Source: Marinobacter maritimus
Lineage (GTDB): Bacteria; Pseudomonadota; Gammaproteobacteria; Pseudomonadales; Oleiphilaceae
Reading direction: 5' to 3'
NCBI RefSeq assembly: GCF_007671675.1
Contig: NZ_VCGW01000002.1
Span: 248,001-312,000, forward strand
Length of the DNA: 64,000 nucleotides
A model generated the notes under the pieces. The model was not told the DNA's origin. It ran no database searches and saw only the letters and a program-made list of their open reading frames with translations. Positions 37,149 through 46,545 of the stretch are shown piece by piece. Numbering within the stretch: the stretch's first letter is position 1; the number at the start of each line of letters is the position of its first letter. A program made the translations under genes and the position numbers.

Positions 37149-38446
37149 GTGGTAACGAGCGATCCTCCGGTGTCAGCCTGAAAATTACCGGAGGGCAACT
37201 ACTGGATGGCCACGGCGTTGAAACATCAAACATTGCCCTGCTGATACGTGGTGGGCGCATTGCTGCTACCGGTGAGGCGGCCAGGCATGCTGAAGCGGAC
37301 CAGACGTTTAATGCAGACGGCTGTTTCATCACTCCTGGGTTTGTGGATCTTTACTGCAATCTGCGGGAGCCAGGCAATGGCCAGAAGGGGAACATTGCCT
37401 CGGAAACCCGCGCTGCGGCCAAGGGCGGCTTCACGACGGTATGTGCCTCGCCCGAAACCTCACCAGTTAATGATTCGAGGGCGGTCACCCATCTTATCCG
37501 CGACGCAGCAGTTACCGATTCTCCCATCCGGGTATTGCCGGTAGGAGCGCTGACCCGGGGCCTGGAAGGGGAAATGCTCAGCGATATGGCGGGCCTTACC
37601 GCCGCCGGTTGTATTGCCGTAGGCAACGGATCCCGTGGAGTGCGCAATGCGCGAATATTGCGCCGCTGCATGGCGTACGCACAAACCTTTGGTCTTACCA
37701 TCATGTTCCGCCCGGAAAACCAGTCTCTGGCTGCAGACGGTTATGCACATGATGGCTTGGTGACGTCCCGGCTCGGTCTGCTGGGTATTCCGGAAGTGGC
37801 AGAAACGGCGTCGGTCATGGAAATGCTGCTGCTGGCGGAAGAAACCGGCGTGCGCCTGCACCTTAGCCAACTTTCGTGCGGCCGCAGTGTCGAAATGATC
37901 GCCGATGCGCGCCGCCGTGGAATTGCTGTGACGGCCGACGTAGCCATGCACCAGCTTGTCTTCACAGAAGACGCACTGGCGGGCTTCGACAGCCGCTTTC
38001 ATTTGCGTCCGCCACTGCGCTCGGAAGCGGATCGCAAGGCTCTGGTTGCCGGCGTTCGCGAGGGGGTAATCGATGCGATCGTGAGTCAACACCTGCCCCA
38101 TGACAGCGCTGCGAAACAGGCGCCATTGCCTGCGACCGAGCCCGGCCTTTCGAGTATAGAGAGCGTGCTTTCACTGGGTCTCAGTCTGGTAAAGCGCGGT
38201 GAATTAGCACTTTCAGATCTGGTTCGTGGGCTTACCTCGGGCCCGGCATCGGTGATTGGCCGGGTGGCCTCGATTGGTCATGACGACATCGCTGACCTCT
38301 GCGTGTTCGACCCCAAAGCGCACTGGACGCCTGATGACCAGTCTCTGATCTCCGCCGGTAGGCATGCGCCGGTGATTGGCCAAGCCTTGGCAGGCGTTGT
38401 TCGATTAACGCTGGTGGAGGGGCAAGAAGCCTGGGTCAGCGCCTGA
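37145..38446 (+). CDS. pyrC': Inactive dihydroorotase-like subunit PyrC'
   Basis: A 433-residue amidohydrolase-fold protein. Active dihydroorotases carry the metal motif DxHxHxREPG; here it reads [10 protein letters not shown], so both histidines are replaced. The later catalytic segment reads SQHLPHD. The protein should therefore be catalytically dead and act structurally with PyrB, as known for Pseudomonas PyrC'. An active PyrC must be encoded elsewhere. The start GTG or ATG overlaps pyrB by 4 bases. It ends the gshB operon. Confidence 0.92.
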   Translation: MSGNERSSGVSLKITGGQLLDGHGVETSNIALLIRGGRIAATGEAARHAEADQTFNADGCFITPGFVDLYCNLREPGNGQKGNIASETRAAAKGGFTTVCASPETSPVNDSRAVTHLIRDAAVTDSPIRVLPVGALTRGLEGEMLSDMAGLTAAGCIAVGNGSRGVRNARILRRCMAYAQTFGLTIMFRPENQSLAADGYAHDGLVTSRLGLLGIPEVAETASVMEMLLLAEETGVRLHLSQLSCGRSVEMIADARRRGIAVTADVAMHQLVFTEDALAGFDSRFHLRPPLRSEADRKALVAGVREGVIDAIVSQHLPHDSAAKQAPLPATEPGLSSIESVLSLGLSLVKRGELALSDLVRGLTSGPASVIGRVASIGHDDIADLCVFDPKAHWTPDDQSLISAGRHAPVIGQALAGVVRLTLVEGQEAWVSA

Positions 38447-38547
38447 CGCCGTAAATCCTCTCGAAAATGCGGCAGAGGTGGTTCAGCCTCTGTCGACGCC
38501 ATCACATAATCCCGCATGTTGCCTAAAAACTCTTGAAACAGGGTGCC

Positions 38548-38590
38548 TGTGCCAACGTATTCTTATGCCTGCCGGCATACCGTTGGCACA
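38548..38590. repeat. Nested inverted repeat upstream of solute-binding protein gene
   Basis: TGTGCCAACG (38548-38557) and CGTTGGCACA (38581-38590) are perfect 10-bp arms. Inside them TATGCC (38564-38569) and GGCATA (38574-38579) form a second stem, so the whole can fold as one long hairpin. It lies about 70 bases before the GTG of the solute-binding protein. It may be an operator or the end of the pyr operon. Confidence 0.6.
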
Positions 38591-38659
38591 ACGAAATGTG
38601 ACACGGCCGACGAAATGACAAGTGCTGCGGCCAGACAATAATAATTCAGGAGTCATCCC

Positions 38660-39709
38660 GTGAAACCAATAACCTTCCCGCATCGGGTGGCCTTGGCGGC
38701 TACTTTTTGCGTCAGCCTTTCTTTGCCCTCGCTCGGGCACGCACAGACAAATGCTGAAGCCGGCGCCGACATTCTGGAGAGAAGCTTTTGTGTGTTTGAT
38801 CCGGTAGGAGCCAGCGGGCCACTGTTTGCGATCACGAAAACGTTTCAGCCAGTTGCGCTTAAAAGTGGTATCAAGCTCAATCTTAGCGCCTACACCGATG
38901 AAAAGGTTGCCGCCGAAGACTTCAAGGCCGGCCAGTGCGACGCCGTGCTGCTCACCGGCACTCGCGCCCGCGAATTCAACAAGTTTACCGGTAGTCTGGA
39001 GGCCATGGGCGCTGTACCCGGCGAAGAAGAAATGCGTTTGCTTTATAACACCCTTAGCCAGCCTAAGGCCCGCCCACTGCTGATTGATGGCCAATACGAA
39101 GTGGCCGGTGTATTCCCGGGAGGCGCAATATACCTACATACCCGTGATCGCAGCATCGATTCCGTCGAGAAACTTCAGGGCAAGCGCATCGCAACGCTCG
39201 ATTACGACCAGGCCTCTGTGCGAATGGTGCGACATGTGGGCGCATCGGTAGTGGGTTCCAATTCCGCCAACTTTGCCGGTAAGTTCAACAACGGCAGTGT
39301 CGATCTCGCTTACGCACCGGCCGTTGCCTATACCCCTCTGGAGCTTTACAAGGGCGTTGAGCCTGATGGTGCCGTTGTGAAGTATGCGCTTGGGTATATG
39401 AATTTCCAGGTCATTATTCACCGCGACCGTTTCCCGGAATCTGCGGGCCAGATGGTGCGTGATGAATCCATCAAACGCCTCGACGAAGCCTACGAAATTA
39501 TCGCCCAGGCAGAAGCCGGGATACCGGAAGCCGTTTGGATGAATTTGCCACAGGAAGACACGGCCGAGTACGACAAGATGCTACGTAAGGTGCGCTTGTC
39601 ATTGCTCGAAGACGGGATTTACGACGAGCGAGCAATCAAGCTTATGAAAGCTATTCGCTGTCGTGTGGACGCAACTCGTTCCGAGTGCGCTTCAGTGGCT
39701 GGCAACTGA
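38660..39709 (+). CDS. Exported AdeT-like/TRAP-type solute-binding protein
   Basis: A 349-residue exported protein with a signal peptide cleaved near SLGHA-QT (about residue 29). The body resembles the putative solute-binding family that includes AdeT and is distantly related to TRAP DctP proteins. A GTG start follows CAGGAG at suitable spacing. A TRAP-type permease and a lipoprotein are encoded about 0.6 and 1.8 kb downstream on the same strand, with an opposing HU gene in between, so a shared transport role is likely but inferred. The ligand is unknown. Confidence 0.78.
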   Translation: MKPITFPHRVALAATFCVSLSLPSLGHAQTNAEAGADILERSFCVFDPVGASGPLFAITKTFQPVALKSGIKLNLSAYTDEKVAAEDFKAGQCDAVLLTGTRAREFNKFTGSLEAMGAVPGEEEMRLLYNTLSQPKARPLLIDGQYEVAGVFPGGAIYLHTRDRSIDSVEKLQGKRIATLDYDQASVRMVRHVGASVVGSNSANFAGKFNNGSVDLAYAPAVAYTPLELYKGVEPDGAVVKYALGYMNFQVIIHRDRFPESAGQMVRDESIKRLDEAYEIIAQAEAGIPEAVWMNLPQEDTAEYDKMLRKVRLSLLEDGIYDERAIKLMKAIRCRVDATRSECASVAGN

Positions 39710-39727
39710 TCCTCAGCGATGCAGTTC

Positions 39728-39755
39728 AAAAAACCCACCCGTGAGATCGGGCGGG
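39728..39755 (-). terminator. Intrinsic terminator of the HU gene
   Basis: On the minus strand a GC-rich stem (39748-39755 pairing with 39734-39741, one mismatch) is followed by six T. It lies 8 bases past the HU stop. It may also end plus-strand transcripts of the solute-binding protein gene, which converges here, since TTTT follows on that side. Confidence 0.75.
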
Positions 39756-39762
39756 ATTTTGC

Positions 39763-40035
39763 TCAGCGGAACGCGTCTTTGAATGCCTTGCCGGCTTTAA
39801 AGCCCACGGTTTTGCTGGCGGGAATGCGGATAGACGCTCCGGTTTGAGGGTTTCTGCCATCCCGTGCTTCGCGGGCACGGATGTTAAAGGTGCCGAAGCC
39901 AATCAGGGTCGTGTCCTCACCCCGCGCAGCGGCCGCTGAAATCTGATCTGTAAAGGCGGTGATCACCTCGCTGGCTTTTTCGCGGGTTAGGCCAGTACGT
40001 TCGGCGATAGTGGCAGCGAGTTCAGGTTTGCGCAT
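39763..40035 (-). CDS. HU-family DNA-binding protein
   Basis: A 90-residue histone-like protein with the HU/IHF fold: MRKPELAATIAERTGL at the N-terminus, the core TLIGFGTFNIRAREARDGRNPQTG and the C-terminal KTVGFKAGKAFKDAF. The frame runs 49 codons further upstream, but the ATG at 40035 has AAAGGAAT before it and gives the standard length. It lies between two plus-strand transport genes. It is closer to HU than to IHF subunits, by sequence pattern. Confidence 0.92.
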   Translation of the reverse strand: MRKPELAATIAERTGLTREKASEVITAFTDQISAAAARGEDTTLIGFGTFNIRAREARDGRNPQTGASIRIPASKTVGFKAGKAFKDAFR

Positions 40036-40307
40036 TGAGTATTCCTTTTTGTTTTTGTCCAGGGGAGTCGCAGCCAGGCTGGCGTGCGGCTGCCTCAATC
40101 TATAGTGCTTTGCTGCGCTTTGTGCAAATCCCGGTGCGGTTAAAACTGTGTACACAGGCGTCATTTGCGGTGCCTGTCTCAAAAACTACGGTCGCTCTAA
40201 GCCATAATGCCGCACTGGTTACAGTTTGTAACAATTTCCAGCACAACCAAGCGCGATGAGCGCGCGTTCAGAACAATAATGCAAAACGTTTAGAAGGTGC
40301 AGAAACC

Positions 40308-41417
40308 ATGATGTATTCCGGAATGCGATTCGCAAAGTCTTCCGTCCGGGGTAGCGCCCGCCTCCAGTCTCTCGGGAAAGCAACTATGTGTTCGGCAGCC
40401 CGGTTCAGGGGCTTTGCTGTTGCTCTGGCTTTTGGAGCGGTTCTGTCAGGTTGTAGCGCAGTCAACAACATGATGTACAAAACCACGGGTGATGTAATGC
40501 AGGGGTTTTCCCGTGAGCACACCATACCTTACCTGATGGCCAGCGGTGATCTGGCCATGGGTTGCGCCATGAGTGAGGCCACCGCGCCGCTGCTCATGTC
40601 TTTTGGTCGTGTGACCAGCGAGCCGGATCAGCTGGCCGTAGTGCTTTACCTCTCTGCCGGAGGATGTGCCGAAGAGAAGGGTCGTGAGCATGAGCTGGCA
40701 GCGTTGGCAGCCATGTACGAACGAAAAGGTAATGCTGCTGAAGACGCCATGATCCGCCAAAAGAGGGCTTACGCCCTGGCGTCCAGGCGTTATCTGAAAT
40801 CCTGGGAGTATCACAACACCTATTACGGAGAACCTGGCACAGGTGTATGCCCGGATTTTGACGACGATTTGGACGAGTTTATCTACCTTGCCGGCCTGCT
40901 TTCAGGTTTGCAGGCGCTTAACGCGGAGATCCAGTCTACTTCATCCGCAGGTGTTCCCAAGAACGTGGGTTCGGTGGTCGCGCGAGCCTCAAGTTGCCTT
41001 GAAAATGACAAGTGGTGGGGTGCGCCCATGGCACTGAAAGCGACGGTATGGGCCATGATGCCCGGCGCGCTGCCGGAAGGTGAGGATGCCTTTGAACGAC
41101 TGTCTATGACCGACCGTCAGGGCGAAGAGGCAGGTGTGCGTCTGAGCCATGTTTTCCACGCAATTGCCGCCACCAACAAAGGTGATGAGGCAATGGTGAA
41201 GGCGGTGGTTCGTCAGCACGCAGACTCGCTTGAAGCGCGCCTTGCCAATGAAGACTGGGCTTTTGTGGACGCCATGGCTACCAATATGATCGTCGCAATA
41301 TCCGATCGTTTGTGGGTAGAGAATACCGGCCATCGCACACCGCTAGGACAACTGGGCACCTTCTGGGACGACCAGCGCAAAGAAGTCGAGACCATGGACC
41401 TGGATGATCTGCTTTAA
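40308..41417 (+). CDS. Putative lipoprotein of a TRAP-type cluster
   Basis: A 369-residue protein with a lipobox (AVLSGC, Cys at about 49) and a helical body with tetratricopeptide-like character. The start at 40308 has AAGGTG upstream; a shorter signal peptide would begin at the ATG at 40386. It precedes the large TRAP-type permease by 40 bases on the same strand, so they are probably co-transcribed. I know no function; an outer-membrane or periplasmic partner of the transporter is inference. Confidence 0.75.
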   Translation: MMYSGMRFAKSSVRGSARLQSLGKATMCSAARFRGFAVALAFGAVLSGCSAVNNMMYKTTGDVMQGFSREHTIPYLMASGDLAMGCAMSEATAPLLMSFGRVTSEPDQLAVVLYLSAGGCAEEKGREHELAALAAMYERKGNAAEDAMIRQKRAYALASRRYLKSWEYHNTYYGEPGTGVCPDFDDDLDEFIYLAGLLSGLQALNAEIQSTSSAGVPKNVGSVVARASSCLENDKWWGAPMALKATVWAMMPGALPEGEDAFERLSMTDRQGEEAGVRLSHVFHAIAATNKGDEAMVKAVVRQHADSLEARLANEDWAFVDAMATNMIVAISDRLWVENTGHRTPLGQLGTFWDDQRKEVETMDLDDLL

Positions 41418-41457
41418 TCCGCCAACGTTTCAGAGCATCTAAATAGAGTATCCGGTT

Positions 41458-43521
41458 ATGTTCAAGGGTGGTTTTCGTCGTAGCGGTCTGGAGTGGTTTT
41501 CATCGCTGCCCGCGTGTCTGCTGTTGCTGTCTGTGGTTCTTTTCTCGACAAGCAGCGATATCCACAACCAGATGCTGCGGGGCGGCGAGCAGCTCTGGAG
41601 CGGCTATTACAAGCTTCGCATGGATCCTGTTGCTCCAACATGTAATCCCGAGCGGGATATTGAAGCAGCTGTTGCTCGGGAGCTCGCCCAGGCGCCCGCT
41701 GAAGACGACCCTATGGCGGCCTTGCTGGGAGCTCAGGAAAAAGATCCCGCTGATGTACGGCTGGCCATTGAGCGCTCGGTATCCGACTGCAAAACCGCAC
41801 ACCAAAGTTATGATGCCCTTCAGGGGCAACTTACGCCGGGTGTAAAAGTCTACCGTGTGGTGGAGCTGTTCGTGGCTGACCTGATCGCGTTTGGCCTTGA
41901 GTCCCAGCGTTACATTCTGGTGCTGTTGGTCATGCTGTGCGCAGGCACCGCAACCCTTACCCGTCACCATATCGCCATGCGACCCATGGAGACGCGTCTG
42001 GATTACACCGTCTCCCACACCTTGCAAACCGTTGCTAACGCGATGTTGCTGGGTTCGAGCCTGATCTTCCGGCAATCCAGTATGGGCGCTGAAACAACGA
42101 TTTCCTCCGATGAGCTCCTGCTCCACAACTTCTGGATTACCGGGTTTGCCTGCCTGACCCTGGCCAGCATCTACCGGCTGCTGCGTGTACCGCCGGACCT
42201 GGTTCCCGGCGGAAATCCGAACAAGGCATTTTTGTCAGTGCCCCTGTACACCGTTATGTGTCTGATTTCGGGAAGTTATTTCGCTCTGATTGGGCATGCC
42301 TCGGGTATCGGAATCTATCTGGGCAAAATGATGGAGCTGGCGGACATGTTCCTGAACGTGGGTTTGTACGTTTGGGTTGGCATGATGCTTAAGCAGACGC
42401 GGCTGGCGACGCTGGTGTTCAATCTGTTCCGGCCTTGGCGCATGCCGCCGGAACTGCTGGCTGTGGTTGCCGTGCTGGTAGCTGCTATTCCGACTGCTTA
42501 TACCGGTGCCTCGGGGATTTTCGTGATTGCTGCCGGTGCGGTTATCTACAGTGAGCTGCGGGCTGCTGGCGCCCGCAGGCAACTGGCACTTGCGGCCACT
42601 GCCATGTCCGGCTCGCTCGGTGTGGTGTTGCGACCGTGCCTTTTGGTTGTCGTTATCGCGTACCTCAACCGGGAAGTCACCACCGACGATCTCTTCGGGT
42701 GGGGTATCTGGGTGTTTGTGCTGACCGCTGCCATGTTTACTCTGGTCACGCTCACCGTAAACCGCCAGAGCAAGTTTAATATGGCGCCGGCATCCCAGGC
42801 TTTGCCGGCTATGCTTCAGGCATTCCGCCCGCTGATTCCTTACGTACTGGTGATGGCTGCTGTTGTATTGTTTTATCGCTATGCGCTGGATGTGCACATG
42901 GACGAGTTTTCGGCACCCAGGCTATTGCCAGTCATCATGTTGGCCATTCTGCTTTATGAGCACATTAGCCTGAAAAACCGAAAGGGCAGAGCCTCCGGCG
43001 AGCTGAACCACCAGGGCCTGGAACACAGCCTGCGCGGAGCCACCAACGACACCACGGCAGAAATTGGTGCATTGTTATTGCTACTGGGCCTGTCGGTGAG
43101 CATCGGTGGCGTAATTGAGCGGTCCCAGATCATGCAGAGCTTTCCGCAGGCCTTTGACAGCGCCTGGTCTGCGATGGTGCTGATGGTGGTTATTCTGGTT
43201 ATTCTGGGGATGATCATGGACGCCTTCGGTGCCGTAATTCTGGTTACTGCAACGGTGGCAACAATTGCTTATTCCAGCGGTATTCATCCCATCCATTTTT
43301 GGATGGTAACGCTCGTGGCTTTCGAGCTCGGCTACCTGAGTCCGCCGGTTGCTCTGAACCACCTGCTGGCGCGCCAGGTGGTGGGGGAGGCCGAGGTGCT
43401 GGCCGCACAGCAGGAAACCGGTACCTTTTACCAGCGCCATGAGCGTATCATCATGCCACTGATTGCTATGGGAATTTCACTGATTCTGGTCGCGTTTGTG
43501 CCTTTGCTGTTTTACGCCTGA
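41458..43521 (+). CDS. Large TRAP transporter permease (fused small and large subunits)
   Basis: A 687-residue membrane protein with one N-terminal helix (about 15-30), a hydrophilic domain of about 100 residues with two Cys, and then many hydrophobic helices. The C-terminal half carries DctM-like features such as LGMIMDAFGAVILVT and YLSPPVALNHLL. The first part probably replaces the separate DctQ subunit. With the solute-binding protein at 38660-39709 it would form a sodium- or proton-driven importer. The hydrophilic insertion near the N-terminus is unusual. Confidence 0.82.
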   Translation: MFKGGFRRSGLEWFSSLPACLLLLSVVLFSTSSDIHNQMLRGGEQLWSGYYKLRMDPVAPTCNPERDIEAAVARELAQAPAEDDPMAALLGAQEKDPADVRLAIERSVSDCKTAHQSYDALQGQLTPGVKVYRVVELFVADLIAFGLESQRYILVLLVMLCAGTATLTRHHIAMRPMETRLDYTVSHTLQTVANAMLLGSSLIFRQSSMGAETTISSDELLLHNFWITGFACLTLASIYRLLRVPPDLVPGGNPNKAFLSVPLYTVMCLISGSYFALIGHASGIGIYLGKMMELADMFLNVGLYVWVGMMLKQTRLATLVFNLFRPWRMPPELLAVVAVLVAAIPTAYTGASGIFVIAAGAVIYSELRAAGARRQLALAATAMSGSLGVVLRPCLLVVVIAYLNREVTTDDLFGWGIWVFVLTAAMFTLVTLTVNRQSKFNMAPASQALPAMLQAFRPLIPYVLVMAAVVLFYRYALDVHMDEFSAPRLLPVIMLAILLYEHISLKNRKGRASGELNHQGLEHSLRGATNDTTAEIGALLLLLGLSVSIGGVIERSQIMQSFPQAFDSAWSAMVLMVVILVILGMIMDAFGAVILVTATVATIAYSSGIHPIHFWMVTLVAFELGYLSPPVALNHLLARQVVGEAEVLAAQQETGTFYQRHERIIMPLIAMGISLILVAFVPLLFYA

Positions 43522-43527
43522 GAGGGT

Positions 43528-44625
43528 TCAGTCCGGCTCGAAAGCGCCTTTGTGAAAGTCGATGGCGATATCGACTTCCTCCATACCGGAGACTCTGGGT
43601 TCCGGCGGCTCAGCGCCGGCCAGTACGCGCAGGACTGAATGCACGCTTTTGGACAAGGATTCGGTGTTGTAGCCACCTTCAAGAATCATGGCCAAGCGGC
43701 CATTACAGTGTTTATCCGCAATCTGCTGCACAACGCCGGTCATTGAGGCAAAACCTTCATAGGTGACGTTGAGGGCGAGATCAAAAGAGTGTGCGTCGAA
43801 GCCTGCGGAGACCAAGATCAAGTCGGGTTTGAAATGGTCTGCAGCAGGCACCAGGATTTCCCTCAGCGCTTTCAGGTACGCTGCATCGCCCGCACCACCA
43901 GCCATGGGAACGTTGACGATGGTACCTTCACCCAGGCCCGCCCCGGTATCTGTGAGCGCGCCACTACCGGGGTAGAAGGGTGAGGCCCGGTGCAGATCGA
44001 AAAACAGGACATCCGGGTCGGCCCAGAAAATATCCTGAGTACCATTGCCGTGATGGGCATCCCAATCAATAATCAGGACTCGCTGGCATCCGAGCTCGGC
44101 CTGGGCGTGGGCCGCGGCCACAGCAACATTGTTAAAAAGGCAAAAGCCCCGCGCACGGGTGGGCTCGGCGTGATGCCCCGGCGGGCGTACAAGCGCAAAC
44201 GCGCTGTGGCTTTCACCTTTCATGACCGTTTCAACAGCGGCAATGGCGGTGCCAGCGGCTACTTCCGCCGCTTCAACGCTGCCCGGTGAGACAGCCGTGG
44301 TGTCTACGTCCAACCAAGCGCTTTGATTGCGCAGTTCAAAAATCTGATCCAGAAAACCGGTGGTATGAACCCGTGCCAGCTGGTCCCGGGTTGCTTTCTG
44401 CCCGCCGACAACCTGTACGCCGGGAATCGGCTCCCTTGCCAGCAGGTCCATGATGGCGGTCAGGCGACCGGGGTGCTCGGGATATTTCCATTGCACCTTC
44501 AATCCCGACAGAATTGCACGAACTCGTTTATCCAGCCTGCCTGGCAGGAACTCTGAGTTGGTATCGGGAAAATGGGCAAGCACCCTCTCGTCGTACAGGA
44601 CGGTCACAGTTTTATTGTCAGCCAA
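43528..44625 (-). CDS. Histone deacetylase-family amidohydrolase
   Basis: A 365-residue zinc hydrolase of the HDAC/AcuC/acetylpolyamine amidohydrolase superfamily. The catalytic His pair is in RPPGHHAEP (about 148-156), zinc ligands are in DWDAHHGNGTQ and SAGFDAH, and the transition-state Tyr is in LEGGYN. It stands alone, convergent with the TRAP permease gene. Bacterial substrates may be acetylated polyamines, acetyl-lysine proteins or similar amides; sequence alone does not decide. Confidence 0.88.
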   Translation of the reverse strand: MADNKTVTVLYDERVLAHFPDTNSEFLPGRLDKRVRAILSGLKVQWKYPEHPGRLTAIMDLLAREPIPGVQVVGGQKATRDQLARVHTTGFLDQIFELRNQSAWLDVDTTAVSPGSVEAAEVAAGTAIAAVETVMKGESHSAFALVRPPGHHAEPTRARGFCLFNNVAVAAAHAQAELGCQRVLIIDWDAHHGNGTQDIFWADPDVLFFDLHRASPFYPGSGALTDTGAGLGEGTIVNVPMAGGAGDAAYLKALREILVPAADHFKPDLILVSAGFDAHSFDLALNVTYEGFASMTGVVQQIADKHCNGRLAMILEGGYNTESLSKSVHSVLRVLAGAEPPEPRVSGMEEVDIAIDFHKGAFEPD

Positions 44626-44791
44626 GTTCTACCTCCACCAAGCTTGCTCACTGAAATACGCCGCCGGGTGCAATGTGCGGGCGGTTTGTGAACAAGCATA
44701 GCCGCAAAACCAACAACGGGCGATCAATCAGATGACAAGGCTCGGTGGGCTGTGCTCCCGGTGGAATGAGGAAAGTGTTGATTCGGGTACA

Positions 44792-44825
44792 AAAAAAGCG
44801 CCGTGCTTTCGCAGGGCGCTTTTTT
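44792..44825 (-). terminator. Bidirectional-looking intrinsic terminator after pckA
   Basis: AGCGCC (44797-44802) pairs with GGCGCT (44815-44820) around a 12-base loop that can pair further, and the stem is flanked by A and T tracts on both sides. It lies just past the pckA stop at 44839 and ends that transcript on the minus strand. Confidence 0.85.
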
Positions 44826-44838
44826 GTAGAAGGCAGGC

Positions 44839-46371
44839 TCAGAGTTTCGGGCCGGCCTCTACTATTGCGTCGGAGACATCAAATTTCTTGAAGTTCTCGA
44901 CGAACTGACTGATCAGCTCTTTGGCTTTCTCATCGTAGTGGTCAGCGCTGGCCCATGTTTTACGCGGGTTCAGCAGCCCGGCGTCTACACCAGGAATGTG
45001 CTTGGGAACATCTACGTTCAGAGCTGCCAGGTGCTCGGTTTCCACATCGTCCAGATCGCCGTTCTGAATCGCGCTGATAATCGCGCGAGTCGTCGGGATA
45101 CTGAAACGAGTACCTTCGCCGTGTGGACCACCGGTCCAGCCGGTGTTGACCAGGAAGACCTTGCTGCCGTACTCGTCGATACGCTTCATAAGCAGTTCAG
45201 CGTAAACGCCCGCTGGACGCGGGAAGAAGGGGGCGCCAAAGCAGGTAGAGAACGTGGACTTCAGTTTGGAAGATGAGCCCATCTCAGTGGAGCCAACCAA
45301 CGCGGTGTAGCCGCTAAGGAAGTGGTAGGCCGCGCCTTCACGGCTCAGGATCGACACGGGCGGCAGTACGCCGGTCATATCGCATGTCAGGAAAACGATG
45401 TGGGATGGCTCGCCGGCACGGTTTTCAAGCACACGTTTTTCCACGTGCTCAAGCGGATAGGCGCAGCGGGAGTTTTCGGTCAGGGATACGTCGTTGTAAT
45501 CCGGCTCGCGGGTCTGCGGATCAATGGTTACGTTTTCAACGATAGCGCCGAAACGTATAGCGTCCCAGATAATCGGTTCGTTCTTCTTGCTCAGGTCGAT
45601 GCACTTGGCGTAACAGCCACCTTCGATGTTGAAGACAGTGCCTGGGCCCCAACCGTGCTCGTCATCACCAATCAGGAAGCGGTGCGGATCAGCGGAGAGT
45701 GTGGTTTTGCCTGTGCCGGAGAGGCCAAAGAACAGGCAGGTCTCGCCATCTTCGCCCACGTTAGCTGAGCAGTGCATCGGAAGTACGTCTTTTTCCGGCA
45801 GCAGGAAGTTCTGCACGGAGAACATGGCTTTTTTCATCTCACCTGCGTAATGCATGCCGGCCAGAAGTACTTTGCGACGGGCAAAGTTAATGATCACACA
45901 TCCGTTGCTGTTGGTGCCGTCGCGCTCTGGCACACATTCAAAATTGGCAGCGTTCAGAATCTGCCATTCCTGTTTGTCAGCCTGATTGTAGTTTTCCGGG
46001 CGAATGAACAGGTTGCGGCCAAACAGGTTTTGCCAGGCGGTCTCGGTAGTCATTTTGACCGGCAGGTAGTGTTCGGGGTCGGAACCGACGTGAACCAGGG
46101 AAACAAAGCTGTCTTTTTCAGCAATGTAGGCTTCTACACGATCCCACAAGGCATCGAATTTATCGGCCTCAAACGGGCGGTTAATCGGCCCCCAGTGGAT
46201 GTCGTCAGACGTGCTCGGCTCTTCCACAATGTAGCGATCCATAGGGGATCGGCCGGTACGATGACCGGTTTTCACGACCAGTGAGCCATTGGAAGCCAGC
46301 TCGCCTTCGCTACGTGCCAGTGCCTGCTCAACCAGCTGTGCTGTACTCAGATCATTATAAGTGTTGCTCAC
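44839..46371 (-). CDS. pckA: Phosphoenolpyruvate carboxykinase (ATP)
   Basis: Gluconeogenic enzyme that converts oxaloacetate and ATP to phosphoenolpyruvate. The kinase loop [11 protein letters not shown], the metal site [17 protein letters not shown] near the N-terminus, and VNTGWTGG are all present. The GTG at 46371 gives 510 residues and an N-terminus ([18 protein letters not shown]) that matches Pseudomonas PckA; the open frame reaches an ATG at 46443, which would add 24 unlikely residues. It is downstream of hslO on the same strand, the order also seen in E. coli. Confidence 0.95.
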   Translation of the reverse strand: MSNTYNDLSTAQLVEQALARSEGELASNGSLVVKTGHRTGRSPMDRYIVEEPSTSDDIHWGPINRPFEADKFDALWDRVEAYIAEKDSFVSLVHVGSDPEHYLPVKMTTETAWQNLFGRNLFIRPENYNQADKQEWQILNAANFECVPERDGTNSNGCVIINFARRKVLLAGMHYAGEMKKAMFSVQNFLLPEKDVLPMHCSANVGEDGETCLFFGLSGTGKTTLSADPHRFLIGDDEHGWGPGTVFNIEGGCYAKCIDLSKKNEPIIWDAIRFGAIVENVTIDPQTREPDYNDVSLTENSRCAYPLEHVEKRVLENRAGEPSHIVFLTCDMTGVLPPVSILSREGAAYHFLSGYTALVGSTEMGSSSKLKSTFSTCFGAPFFPRPAGVYAELLMKRIDEYGSKVFLVNTGWTGGPHGEGTRFSIPTTRAIISAIQNGDLDDVETEHLAALNVDVPKHIPGVDAGLLNPRKTWASADHYDEKAKELISQFVENFKKFDVSDAIVEAGPKL

Positions 46372-46545
46372 TTCGACCTCGCCCTCGGGATGTCTTGGTG
46401 ATTGCTCAGGCCGCCCCCCGGAAATTGGCGGAAAACTGAACAATCGAATCAGTTCAGGCGCGCTATTATGCCAGAGGCGCCGGTAAAAAACGACTGCTCC
46501 AGAAGCCGCGTGATTGCTGGCGTCCGGGCGAATTCGAAACCATTT

